Source of the DNA: Planctomycetaceae bacterium
GTDB lineage: Bacteria; Planctomycetota; Planctomycetia; Planctomycetales; Planctomycetaceae
NCBI GenBank assembly: GCA_028284485.1
Contig: JANQRQ010000274.1
Location: 1-46,640, forward strand
Direction of reading: 5' to 3'
Length of the DNA: 46,640 nt
Below the pieces are notes generated by a model. The model saw nothing but the letters and a program-made list of their open reading frames with translations. It searched no databases and was not told the origin of the DNA. Numbering within the stretch: position 1 is the stretch's first letter; every line of letters starts with the position of its first letter. Of this stretch, positions 18,031 through 26,827 are shown in pieces. The position numbers and the translations under genes are program-made.

Positions 18031-19317
18031 ATGTGCCTCCAGAAGTCTCTGATTGCAACCGTTGTCGTTTGCGGTTTCTCCGTCATCGGCACTCAATCGA
18101 TTCTGGCTCAAACGTCGCGTGGATCGGTCGAGACGATGCAACATACCGAGCACCGCGAAGCGCTGCAGCGGGCATTTGCTGAAGCTCCACAACCCGCCCG
18201 CGAAAGGCGGGATGTGGTGTGGGCCACCGCTGGCAATGAAGATTTAACTGCCGATCTGTTCTGGCCGGATGGCGACGGGCCACATCCCATTGTGGTGTGG
18301 ATACATGGCGGCGGTTTCCGAGGCGGCTTCAAGGAATTGGGAGAGTTCGCCTGTCGCACGTTTGCGGCCAACGGATATGTGGCGATGAACATCAACTATC
18401 GCCTAGCCCCCGAGCACAAGTTTCCGGCGGCAGTCAACGATTGCCTTGGTGCGATCGTCTGGATCAAGAAAAATGCGGCAGATTTCAACGGCGATCCTGA
18501 ACATATTGCCGTCGCGGGGGAATCGGCGGGCGGCAACCTGTCAGCCATGGTCGCCTATGCGGCCGAAGATAACCGCTGGAAGCCAACCGGTGCCCAAGCA
18601 GGCGATCCCAAACCGATTGTCAACGTGACAATCCCGGTGTACGGCGTGTTCGATTTCTCCGCGCTCGAGGGAAATCGCCGCGATCAAATTCTGGATACTT
18701 ATCTGGCTTCGCGCGACGATTTGGCAGCCGCCTCGCCGTTGAACTACGTGACGCCTCAGTCAGTCCCTACGCTTTTGGTTGTCGGTGATGCCGACAGTTT
18801 GTATCCCGAATCAACCAAGCTCAAGCAGCGTCTGGAAGAATTGCAGGTGCCGCATGACATGCTCATCGCCGACGGGGCTGATCACGCGTTTATTATTTGG
18901 GAGTGGGATCAGCCGAACAGCAAGCTGGCTCACAAGGCGATGCTGGCGTTCCTCAACGAACATTTGAGAAGTCCGCCACCGCTGAAGCTGACGGCATGGT
19001 CGGGAACCTGGCTTCCCGAACGCGACCCCGAAAACTGCGGCGAACTCGAATGCAAAGCGCGACTGCTACCCAACGGAAAATGGGAAGCCACCTTTCGCGG
19101 CTACTGCAATCGGCAGTTCTTGTATGAGGTGAAAATGACCGGCCGTGAGCAGAACGGCGAAGTGAAATTCGAAGGGGAAGCCGACCTCGGCCCACGAGAA
19201 GGAATCTACAAGTGGACCGGAAAGATCGCCGAAGGCCAATTCACCGGCATCTGGCAATCGAAGAACAAGCCCGCCAAAAAAGGGACGTTCGAAATGCAGC
19301 AGTCGGTGGCGCCCTAA
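18031..19317 (+). CDS. Secreted alpha/beta hydrolase (esterase/lipase-like) with extra C-terminal domain
   Basis: The frame opens at 17881, but ATG 18031 is clearly the start: AAGGAG lies at 18018-18023, seven bases upstream, and the product then begins with a signal peptide (MCLQKSLIATVVVCGFSVIG). The 428-residue enzyme has the oxyanion-hole motif HGGG at residues 92-95, the NYRLAPEHKFPAAVND segment typical of hormone-sensitive-lipase/BD-FAE-like esterases, the nucleophile Ser165 in GESAGG, an acid in VVGDADSLYP and the catalytic His in GADHAF. After the hydrolase fold (about residue 310) comes a further domain of about 105 residues, from LTAWSGTWLPERDP to the end. It looks like a beta-rich module of strands such as WEATFRGYCNRQFLYEVKM and may bind a glycan. 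Substrate is unknown; acetylated or feruloylated polysaccharide is plausible given the sulfatases nearby. Confidence 0.88.
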   Translation: MCLQKSLIATVVVCGFSVIGTQSILAQTSRGSVETMQHTEHREALQRAFAEAPQPARERRDVVWATAGNEDLTADLFWPDGDGPHPIVVWIHGGGFRGGFKELGEFACRTFAANGYVAMNINYRLAPEHKFPAAVNDCLGAIVWIKKNAADFNGDPEHIAVAGESAGGNLSAMVAYAAEDNRWKPTGAQAGDPKPIVNVTIPVYGVFDFSALEGNRRDQILDTYLASRDDLAAASPLNYVTPQSVPTLLVVGDADSLYPESTKLKQRLEELQVPHDMLIADGADHAFIIWEWDQPNSKLAHKAMLAFLNEHLRSPPPLKLTAWSGTWLPERDPENCGELECKARLLPNGKWEATFRGYCNRQFLYEVKMTGREQNGEVKFEGEADLGPREGIYKWTGKIAEGQFTGIWQSKNKPAKKGTFEMQQSVAP

Positions 19318-19664
19318 GCGGCGATGTCAAACGACTCCGTGGCGACTGCCGCACGCACGATCTTGGGGGAACTTGATTGATCAATAAGTGCCCTGGGAAT
19401 CCTCACGAGTCGCGCGGAAATGCTTCTTGCTGTTCAGTTGGCGAATGAAACACCTCCAATGACGCCTCGATCAGCGGATGTTCGTTCTGCTCCACCAGGT
19501 TTCTGTTGTTGCCGATGCCTTGTCTGCTAGACTGACAAGACAGCGAAGCAGTAAAGTCGGGCCACAGTAATCGCGATTGATTGCGTTCACATTTGACTTG
19601 TCCTGCGACGGACAAGCTCCCGGACGGTCCCAACGATCGCATACTGGCTGCCTCGGAGCCATTG
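19318..19664. other. 347-base intergenic region upstream of the giant RTX protein
   Basis: No gene is seen. It carries two inverted repeats sharing the CTTGTC/GACAAG arms: 19519-19539 (6-base arms) and 19597-19616 (7-base arms). I see no reliable -35/-10 pair. Confidence 0.55.
19597..19616. promoter_or_regulatory. Inverted repeat, possible operator
   Basis: CTTGTCC (19597-19603) and GGACAAG (19610-19616) are exact inverted repeats spaced by TGCGAC, 48 bases before the chosen start of the giant gene. A weaker relative, CTTGTC-9-GACAAG, lies at 19519-19539. Two related sites in one upstream region hint at a binding protein, but chance is not excluded. Confidence 0.3.
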
Positions 19665-22600
19665 ATGTTGTCCAAGCGATCCCGCCGCCGACGATTTTTG
19701 AAGCGAGAGCGTAGGCTTTCCGCTTTCGTCGAGACGCTGGAAGTTCGCACGCTCCTCAACGGCGTTACGTTTCAGCAAAACGGCACACAACTGACCGTCA
19801 ATGGCACTAACGCCGCCGACACGATTACCGTTTTGGAAAACAATGGCCTCGTCGAAATCCAAGACGGCAACAGCGTCATCAATACTGGAATTGCTTCAGC
19901 CGGCTTGACGTCGATTCGCATCCTGGGAAAAGGGGGCGACGATGTCCTGGTACTCGATTCTTCCCTCGGTTCGATCACCGGATTTCTGTTTGGCGAGCGG
20001 GGAAACGACACTCTGACTGGTGCCGACGGTGGTGACGTACTGAACGGCGGCGCGGGCGACGACATTCTCTCCGGTCGTGGTGGGGATGATGCTCTCATCG
20101 GTGGTGATGGGGTCGACTCGCACGATGGCGGTGATGGTCGAGATCGGCTGAATGTTGATGCCGATGATGCGTCCATTCAAGGCGGCCCGGATCGTGACAC
20201 CGCCGATGCCACGGCTTCACCCCGCGGAGTCACGCTCGACATGGTGCCGACTGGGCTCGAAGTCTTTTTCGGTTCGGCGTTTGACGACGTCGCCAACGCA
20301 ACCGGCTCTTTAACGCCGGTCGAACTTCGCGGCAATGGCGGCAATGATCAATTGACCGGCGGGGATGTGGCTGATCTGCTGCTCGGAGGGCACGGAAATG
20401 ACATTCTGCTGGGCAATGCGGGCAATGACTATTTGGACGGAAGTGTTGGCGTCGATCAACTCGATGCAGGTGCCGACAACGATTGGATTCGTTTCGATGC
20501 AGACGATTCCTTGGTCCAGGGGGGTGACGGTGTTGATACCGCATCAGCGACCGGCTCGCAACGAGGCATCACCATCAACATGCAGACAGCCGTTCTCGAA
20601 CGTCTCACGGGATCGGAATTCCCCGATCACATTACTGCAGAGGGGAAGACAGAAAGTGTTGTGATTGACGGCCGCGGCGGGGGAGACCAAATCACCGGTG
20701 GAAACGGACCGGTCGACATCATTTCGGGAGGCTTGGGTAACGACATTTTGCGAGGTCTCGACGGCAGCGATGTTTTGATCGGGGGACCGGGACTTGATGT
20801 CATAAACGGAGCCGAAGGGAACGACCGCATCGATTTTGACGAGGCTGACCGTCTTGTACTGGGTGGCTCGGGATACGACCTCGGGTTTGCGGCCGGCGCT
20901 TCGAGTGGTGTGATTCTCGATATGACCGCCACAGGTCTGGAGGTCTTCTACGGTTCGGAATTCGATGACATTGTGACCGCTTTCGGATCGACCGTTCCCG
21001 TGCTGATTTTTGGCCGCGGCGGCAACGACAACCTGACGGGCGGCAACGAAGCAGACGTGATTCGCGGCGGCGATGGGGAAGACCTGCTCGACGGCGGTCC
21101 CGGGCGCGATGCGCAAATCGGTCAAAGTGGAATCGACACCATCCTGATCGACACGAATGACTTTACGGACGTCAGCAGTCAGGAAGGGGATCTGCTGCAA
21201 GGATTTCTGCCAGAAGATCTCTTGGATGCAATTATTCAGTTATCGCAACATGTCCCACTCGTCACCGGTTTCTCACCGGAGCAGATTTTGGCGTCGTTCG
21301 AACAAAAGAAAACGCACCTTCACACGAGTCTGCAAACGCTTGATGCGTACCGGCCTCTCGTCGATGCATTCCAAGCGGATGCATCTCGTCGGCTCGCCGA
21401 TACTTCGACGCTGTTCGACACAACATACGGTGCTGCCGTTGATTCGCCGCAAAAAAGAGCGGCAGAAACGATCCTGAACTCGGTGCAAAACCGTGCCCAG
21501 TTTTGGAACGGACTCCAAGAAATCCTCACTGACGCGAAATACTCGCTACAGCGAGAGCAGATTCCATATTCCAGGATTCACGTGGAAATAGATTCCGTCA
21601 CGAACAACTATGTCGATATGCGAGTGCGCATCAGGTCAGCACTGACAAAACTGCGCATCGAGTTGACCGGTGAACCAGCGGTAACATTGGAAAACGAAGC
21701 CGGTTTTTCTGACAAAACGATCACTATGCGCCGGCATAGAGATCCGAATTATGGGAATAGAGACCCACTGCGAATCGTGCTGTTAAATGGAAACGATAGC
21801 AGTCAAATCTTGGACGTCGTTTATGTCATTTACAACCAAGATGGTCGTTTCGCCAATATCATTACGGACCAAACGCCGTGGGATCATTACGAAACCGGAT
21901 TACTCAAAGACAAACCAATCGAGCCGACACTTCGTGTAATCGATCTTCACGGAAACAACTTCATGGTGTTCTTTGCGACACCATTTGATCAGAGTTTCGT
22001 TTCACTGAGTTCGGGAGGCAGTCGATTAGCGAAACTGAAGAAGGAATCCGAAGGGGGAACAATTGGTGACTATGCCTATTTGACGTTCGATACCGGCAAG
22101 CCGTCTGGTAACTACACAATTGATCTTTTCTCCAGCAGTTCGGGTCGGCGTCTTCGATCGATAGGATTTCACTGGGACAAAGGCAGCAATACACTCCGGC
22201 TGGGTGAGGGTGTAGCACTCTGGACAATTGATGACATCCTCGACCCAGAACGGATCAATCAGGCCATCGGCGACTTGAGCGGGTTCGGGAACCTCAGCGA
22301 CAGCATTCGGCACAGTCTGGTGACCGAAGCGGAACTGGTGCTGGACTACGAGGAAATCTCGTTGTTGATCGAAAAATACAACAGCATCAGGTCGACATTT
22401 ACCTCAAACCGTGCCCTAGCTCGTATACAAGCTTTGAATTTGTTTTATGACTCCAAGTTCTTCATTCCAGTGAATGACTTTGAGCCGATCGTCGATGCGT
22501 ACATTCAGAGAAATCACCCCGATCGAGCTGACAGCGCCACCTTACGAAGCGACCTTGTCAACGAATTCCATCGATTGATGGGATCTTTTGAGAGCATCGT

Positions 22601-24590
22601 CGGCGAATTGTTGTTGAGTGCCATCGATGTTTATCTCAACATGCGCAACGGGGTATCTGCAGCCGTAGCGCACGAGACATTCAGCGTGCACTGGAATAAT
22701 CTGGCTTTCACAAGGTACATGCGGGAACTTCGAACATTTGGCGTCGAATTTCCTTCCGTGGGTGATCTCTTGAACGAAGGATTCCGGTTCTACGTAGAAG
22801 AACTTGATTTCTTGCTGCACATACAAAGCGAAGACCAACGTCTCTTGGAAAAAGAAGCACGCCTGGCGGCCGACAGAGGTTGGCAACTGGCGCATGGCGT
22901 CCCCGACTTGGCGGTGATCGATCGCGGCGATATCGGGACAGCCGAAAACGGCTATCGGGGATATCTGACCGAAGGGGAAAGTCGCCGCCTAGCTCGGGCA
23001 GAGCGATTGGTTGCCCAGGCGGTCAGCCATCTGACGGATCGTCGAGTAAAAATGCGACTCGTTGAGAGCACTGACCCCAACTACGCCCGCGCGCGGTATT
23101 TGCAAAATGGAGACATTGAGGTCGAATACACGCCAACTGCGTTCGAACCGACGGCAGGCGCAGCCGCAGCTGAACAAGAAATGCACGGAAAAGAGACGGA
23201 GATGACCGTCGAAGTCACAAGAAATGAGTATGTGACCTTTGCAAACAATGATATTTCAGGCATTTTGCACTCGGCTGCGCCCCAGCCACCTGGAACGGTT
23301 GATCCTGACGTCACAATCGGGACAAACGTGATTGACCGCTGGGCCGGAACTGTTAGTGATTCGAACCGAACCAACACAATAGACACAAAATGGAGCGTTT
23401 CGGTCCCGTATGGTGGCAATTACTCATTCCAATTAGTTGGCGACCGATGGAACCTTCGCGGTGCCCAGATTCTAATCGACGGTCAGACTGAGGTGGATGT
23501 CAAATACATATTTGGAGGTGTCTCGACCACAATGCCCGCTCGATTGCAGGCCGGCGGACACACAATCGAGATTCGGAACCTACGTGTTCCGTCACATGTC
23601 GGTACAGAAAGTGTAACGTTCTTACTGATCCCCGAAACGAGCCTTTATCCAGCAGTGCAACTAGCAACGTACTTTGTGGCAGACCATGAAGATATGTTTC
23701 TCAATCCTGACGAACAGATCTCGGTGGATGGATTCGACGAGCCCCTAAATGTACAACAACTCGTTGCAGCGTTTGCACCGCAACTCCACTTTACTGTCGG
23801 CGAGATTTTTGACTTGCCGATGGCGGTCGAGAATTTTGATCTTCCAATGACCGGCAACCGAAATGCCGAAATCGACCTAAGTTTTTACGAACCGAATTTT
23901 GAGCAAGACATACCGTTTTCTCAACGAAATGTTTTCAATCCCGCAGTCTATTCATCAGTCTTAAGGAACGAAGAAAGTGGCGACATCGCAATAAACTATT
24001 ACTTTTTTTATCCGAGGAGCAATTGGGCTGATTACGGTGGTGCAAATACACACGAGGGTGATTGGGAAGGCGGAACTGTCTTCTTAACGCAACAGTTCAA
24101 CGGGGAGTATGCTCCTGAGGAAATGGCATTATCACAGCACGTTCATATAGCGATAGCCGCTGGTCTTAGTACATCAGCTGATGGCGGCGCTGTGAGACCG
24201 TGGCTAGAACTGAACCAGACTGCCACTCACGCCGATTTGTACATCGGACTTGGCGGTCATGCGACGTATTTCGACGCCGGTGAAACAGATTGGTTTGACG
24301 TGGATCGAGATATTTTTCATGACGGGATCGAGATGCACCTGGGCAATGGTACCGATGTGAATACTACAGCGATAGTTCAATACGTACCGAGAGCTGGCGA
24401 ATTGGAGCCAGAGCATTGGATGCTTTATCCCGGTCGCTGGGGAAATTCCAACATAGGAGGATTGTTAGAGTTAGGTGATTCTGCACCACGTGGTCCGGTC
24501 TTCTCAAGCTATGCGATTCCAACGAATGAACTGGGACTTTGGTGGTTTGATCCCTGGGCATGGGCCGACAATTTTCGACACAGTCCTTGA
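19665..24590 (+). CDS. Giant exported protein: RTX calcium-binding repeats plus C-terminal Vps62-like domain
   Basis: The frame opens at 19581; ATG 19665 is preferred because GGAG lies six bases upstream and the product then starts MLSKRSRRRRFLKRERR followed by FVETLEVRTLLNG, close to the LEPR-x-LL leader of giant planctomycete secreted proteins. The product is 1,641 residues. Residues of about 88-500 hold many GGxGxDxLxG nonapeptides, such as GGAGDDILSG, which bind calcium in RTX/hemolysin-type beta-rolls. About 650 residues without a recognised domain follow, partly helical. Residues of about 1,190-1,320 look like a PA14/carbohydrate-binding-type sandwich (WSVSVPYGGNYSFQLVGDRW). The final 280 residues contain NTHEGDWEGGTVFL and LYIGLGGHATYF, the HEGDWE and GxHAxY hallmarks of the Vps62/DUF946 family. 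It is probably a cell-surface or extracellular protein. Its role is unknown. Confidence 0.88.
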   Translation: MLSKRSRRRRFLKRERRLSAFVETLEVRTLLNGVTFQQNGTQLTVNGTNAADTITVLENNGLVEIQDGNSVINTGIASAGLTSIRILGKGGDDVLVLDSSLGSITGFLFGERGNDTLTGADGGDVLNGGAGDDILSGRGGDDALIGGDGVDSHDGGDGRDRLNVDADDASIQGGPDRDTADATASPRGVTLDMVPTGLEVFFGSAFDDVANATGSLTPVELRGNGGNDQLTGGDVADLLLGGHGNDILLGNAGNDYLDGSVGVDQLDAGADNDWIRFDADDSLVQGGDGVDTASATGSQRGITINMQTAVLERLTGSEFPDHITAEGKTESVVIDGRGGGDQITGGNGPVDIISGGLGNDILRGLDGSDVLIGGPGLDVINGAEGNDRIDFDEADRLVLGGSGYDLGFAAGASSGVILDMTATGLEVFYGSEFDDIVTAFGSTVPVLIFGRGGNDNLTGGNEADVIRGGDGEDLLDGGPGRDAQIGQSGIDTILIDTNDFTDVSSQEGDLLQGFLPEDLLDAIIQLSQHVPLVTGFSPEQILASFEQKKTHLHTSLQTLDAYRPLVDAFQADASRRLADTSTLFDTTYGAAVDSPQKRAAETILNSVQNRAQFWNGLQEILTDAKYSLQREQIPYSRIHVEIDSVTNNYVDMRVRIRSALTKLRIELTGEPAVTLENEAGFSDKTITMRRHRDPNYGNRDPLRIVLLNGNDSSQILDVVYVIYNQDGRFANIITDQTPWDHYETGLLKDKPIEPTLRVIDLHGNNFMVFFATPFDQSFVSLSSGGSRLAKLKKESEGGTIGDYAYLTFDTGKPSGNYTIDLFSSSSGRRLRSIGFHWDKGSNTLRLGEGVALWTIDDILDPERINQAIGDLSGFGNLSDSIRHSLVTEAELVLDYEEISLLIEKYNSIRSTFTSNRALARIQALNLFYDSKFFIPVNDFEPIVDAYIQRNHPDRADSATLRSDLVNEFHRLMGSFESIVGELLLSAIDVYLNMRNGVSAAVAHETFSVHWNNLAFTRYMRELRTFGVEFPSVGDLLNEGFRFYVEELDFLLHIQSEDQRLLEKEARLAADRGWQLAHGVPDLAVIDRGDIGTAENGYRGYLTEGESRRLARAERLVAQAVSHLTDRRVKMRLVESTDPNYARARYLQNGDIEVEYTPTAFEPTAGAAAAEQEMHGKETEMTVEVTRNEYVTFANNDISGILHSAAPQPPGTVDPDVTIGTNVIDRWAGTVSDSNRTNTIDTKWSVSVPYGGNYSFQLVGDRWNLRGAQILIDGQTEVDVKYIFGGVSTTMPARLQAGGHTIEIRNLRVPSHVGTESVTFLLIPETSLYPAVQLATYFVADHEDMFLNPDEQISVDGFDEPLNVQQLVAAFAPQLHFTVGEIFDLPMAVENFDLPMTGNRNAEIDLSFYEPNFEQDIPFSQRNVFNPAVYSSVLRNEESGDIAINYYFFYPRSNWADYGGANTHEGDWEGGTVFLTQQFNGEYAPEEMALSQHVHIAIAAGLSTSADGGAVRPWLELNQTATHADLYIGLGGHATYFDAGETDWFDVDRDIFHDGIEMHLGNGTDVNTTAIVQYVPRAGELEPEHWMLYPGRWGNSNIGGLLELGDSAPRGPVFSSYAIPTNELGLWWFDPWAWADNFRHSP
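19930..21120 (+). repeat. Calcium-binding nonapeptide repeat block with a ~340-base super-repeat
   Basis: Within the giant gene, this block encodes tandem GGxGxDxLxG repeats. On top of these is a longer period: GVTLDM..GLEVFFGSAFDD starts near 20226, GITINM..VLERLTGSEFPD near 20565, and GVILDM..GLEVFYGSEFDD near 20908. The units are about 113-114 residues apart. This suggests whole beta-roll modules were duplicated. Confidence 0.75.
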
Positions 24591-24927
24591 TGCGATACTG
24601 ATGTTCTGGGCGAATGTTTCGCAGCTGCAAACTACCGTGTCGTAACGATGCGAATGGCGAAACGTGAAACGTGGGACGAGCGATACGACGCGCTGGCGGT
24701 TTCTGGAACGCTATTCCGCAATCCCGAATTTGAGACAAACGCCGACGTGCCGAAGTATGTCCTGCAACTGAAGTTGATCCGCGATTGCCGCACGCCGTAT
24801 GGGCTTGCTTATCGTTCGACAAAAGGGTTTTGCTGATCTTCCGCGGTTAGAAACTCGCCCTCTGTGATGCATCGCGTTATCATGAACGGAATGACACTCA
24901 CTATCTTGAAATGCCGATAAAGCAGAA
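24591..24927. other. 337-base intergenic region
   Basis: Nothing firm is seen. A small frame at 24648-24836 (62 codons, MRMAKRETWDERY...) has no recognisable similarity and no ribosome binding site. The GAAACGTGAAACGTGGGACGA stretch just inside it has the look of a dispersed repeat, but I find no second copy in the window. Confidence 0.45.
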
Positions 24928-26436
24928 ATGCTCAAGATACTCGGATCACTCAACCCGTTTCGTGGACCGCTTGATCGGCGGGAAGCGATGCGCATCGGCG
25001 GACTCGGCGCGCTGTCGCTCAGCTTGCCACAATGGTGGGCTCTTAGAGATTTACAGGCAGCAGACGAACAGGCCTCAGCTACGTTCGGCCGTGCGAAGCA
25101 AATTATTCTGCTGTACTTGCAAGGGGCGGCCACACAGTTTGAAACCTGGGATCCGAAACCGGATGCCCCCGAACAAATTCGCGGGCAATGGGGAGCCACG
25201 TCGACTGCAGTCCCCGGCACGATGATTTGCGATCAACTGCCGAAGCTGTCACGCCTCACCGATCGGTTGGCGATCATCCGGTCGATGACACACGAGTTTA
25301 ACAACCATTCGAATTTGTACACGCTGACCGGTTACCCGGCGGTCGACTTTACGAGCGAAACAAATCCACAGGACAGCCGTCATTATCCCTTTTTCGGCAG
25401 CATCCTCGACTATCTCAGCGACGAACAGTTTCCCGGCCAGATGCCCCCGGTGCCGCGAAACATTGGTGTGCCTTTTCAGTTCAGTTCGTTCTCGCCCGTT
25501 TTTCGTCGGGCCGGCCCGTACGGTGCCTTTTTAGGAACCGGTTACGATCCGGTCTGGACGGAGTTTGAAGGAGAAGCGACGCGTAAGGCTCCGCGAGTGT
25601 CGTTCTTCCAACGCCTGAACGATGTCGAAGTGGCTGATCCCTTTTTGGGAATTACTCCCGAAAGCCGATTGCGCATCTCGAAAGAAGCCCGGCTGCGGGA
25701 CGAGTTAACGATCGATCGGCTCGACAAACGGCTGAGCCTGCTCAAACAACTCGAGCAGGAAACACGTCGGCTCGATGAGACTGCCCCGGCCCGTAGTGTG
25801 AATCGCTACCGTGACATGGCCTATTCGCTGATGACCTCGCCCGAACTACGCAACGCGCTTGAGATCGGTAACGAACCGATGTCGCTGCGTGAACAATACG
25901 GAATGAATTTGTTCGGGCAGTCCGTGCTCTCCGGCCGCCGTCTGTTGGAAGCGGGTTGCCGGCTGGTTTCGGTGTACTGGGATGAATACAAAATCGTCAA
26001 TACGGCGTGGGATACACACTTTAATCATTTCTCGCGATTGGGGGATGAACTACTGCCCGGTTTCGATGCGGCGGTCAGCAGTTTGATTATCGACCTCGAG
26101 CAGCGGGGCATGTTGGAAGAAACTCTGGTGATGTGCCTGTCCGAGCATGGACGGACGCCGCAAATCAACAATGCCGACCGAGGTGGCGGGCGCAATCACT
26201 GGTCGCGCGCATACAGCGTGATGCTGGCCGGGGCTGGGATCAAGCCGGGAGTTGTCGTTGGAGCATCGGACGAGCAAGGGGCGTTCGTTAAGGATCGGCC
26301 CGTCAGCCCGGAAGATATTCTGGCGACCATGTATCACCTATCGGGGATTGATCCGGAACGGACGATTCCCGATCGGTTGAATCGGCCTGTGCGGCTCGTG
26401 CAAGAAGGCCACATCGTGCCAGAGCTGTTAAGCTGA
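24928..26436 (+). CDS. DUF1501 domain protein with Tat-like leader (first copy)
   Basis: This is a 502-residue member of the DUF1501 family, which has an alkaline-phosphatase/sulfatase-like fold and is greatly expanded in planctomycetes. The N-terminus has the twin-arginine-like leader DRREAMRIGGLGALSLSLPQ. The family hallmarks are LLYLQGAATQFETWDPKPDAP, IIRSMTHEFNNHSN, DTHFNHFSRLGDELLPGFDAAVSSL, and SEHGRTPQINNADRGGGRNHW near the C-terminus, which carries the likely metal-binding His and Asp residues. The usual genomic partner, a DUF1549/DUF1553 cytochrome-like protein, is absent on both sides. The protein is presumably exported folded. Its biochemical function is not established for the family. 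Confidence 0.93.
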   Translation: MLKILGSLNPFRGPLDRREAMRIGGLGALSLSLPQWWALRDLQAADEQASATFGRAKQIILLYLQGAATQFETWDPKPDAPEQIRGQWGATSTAVPGTMICDQLPKLSRLTDRLAIIRSMTHEFNNHSNLYTLTGYPAVDFTSETNPQDSRHYPFFGSILDYLSDEQFPGQMPPVPRNIGVPFQFSSFSPVFRRAGPYGAFLGTGYDPVWTEFEGEATRKAPRVSFFQRLNDVEVADPFLGITPESRLRISKEARLRDELTIDRLDKRLSLLKQLEQETRRLDETAPARSVNRYRDMAYSLMTSPELRNALEIGNEPMSLREQYGMNLFGQSVLSGRRLLEAGCRLVSVYWDEYKIVNTAWDTHFNHFSRLGDELLPGFDAAVSSLIIDLEQRGMLEETLVMCLSEHGRTPQINNADRGGGRNHWSRAYSVMLAGAGIKPGVVVGASDEQGAFVKDRPVSPEDILATMYHLSGIDPERTIPDRLNRPVRLVQEGHIVPELLS

Positions 26437-26827
26437 GGCCGCCGCCGATTGAAGCCTGAAAGCGTGAGCGACGGTGCGCAGCGCTGCTGGGGCTTGGGCT
26501 ATGTACGTCTTACCGCTGGTCTGCGTCTTGTTGTAGATCGCATGACCATTCGAAGCCGGATAGCGCCGCCAGCCACCTTCACAATGCTCGCGGCTATGCA
26601 AATATCTGGCTTTCGATTCGCATGCCCTCGCTGCTACCGCGACGTGGGCATGGCACACATGTATCAGAGTGACTGCATTTCCCTCTCCCGGCCCTAACGG
26701 GCCGACCTCTCCCAGAGGGAGAGGTGACAGAGTGGAAGGCTGCGAAGCGATGAATCAGTTTGCCCAGCGTGCGGGAATGACTTCGTGTCGACTTTGCTGA
26801 AGACTGAACACTTCAAATCCAACACAC
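26437..26827. other. 391-base intergenic region with dispersed repeats
   Basis: The flanking genes are convergent and both stop here. No gene is seen. It contains a GTGGGCATGGCACACATG element around 26643-26661, related to the hairpin at 17606-17639, and a long inverted-repeat element at 26681-26728 shared with the right end of the window. No T-rich terminator was recognised. Confidence 0.65.
26681..26728 (-). repeat. CTCTCCC/GGGAGAG dispersed element, copy 1
   Basis: On the minus strand it reads CACCTCTCCCTCTGGGAGAG, then GTCGGCC and GGCCGGGAGAGGG. The same order of blocks appears at 46314-46358 on the plus strand and partly at 46554-46640. The two halves are self-complementary, so each copy can form a stem-loop. 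Confidence 0.7.
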
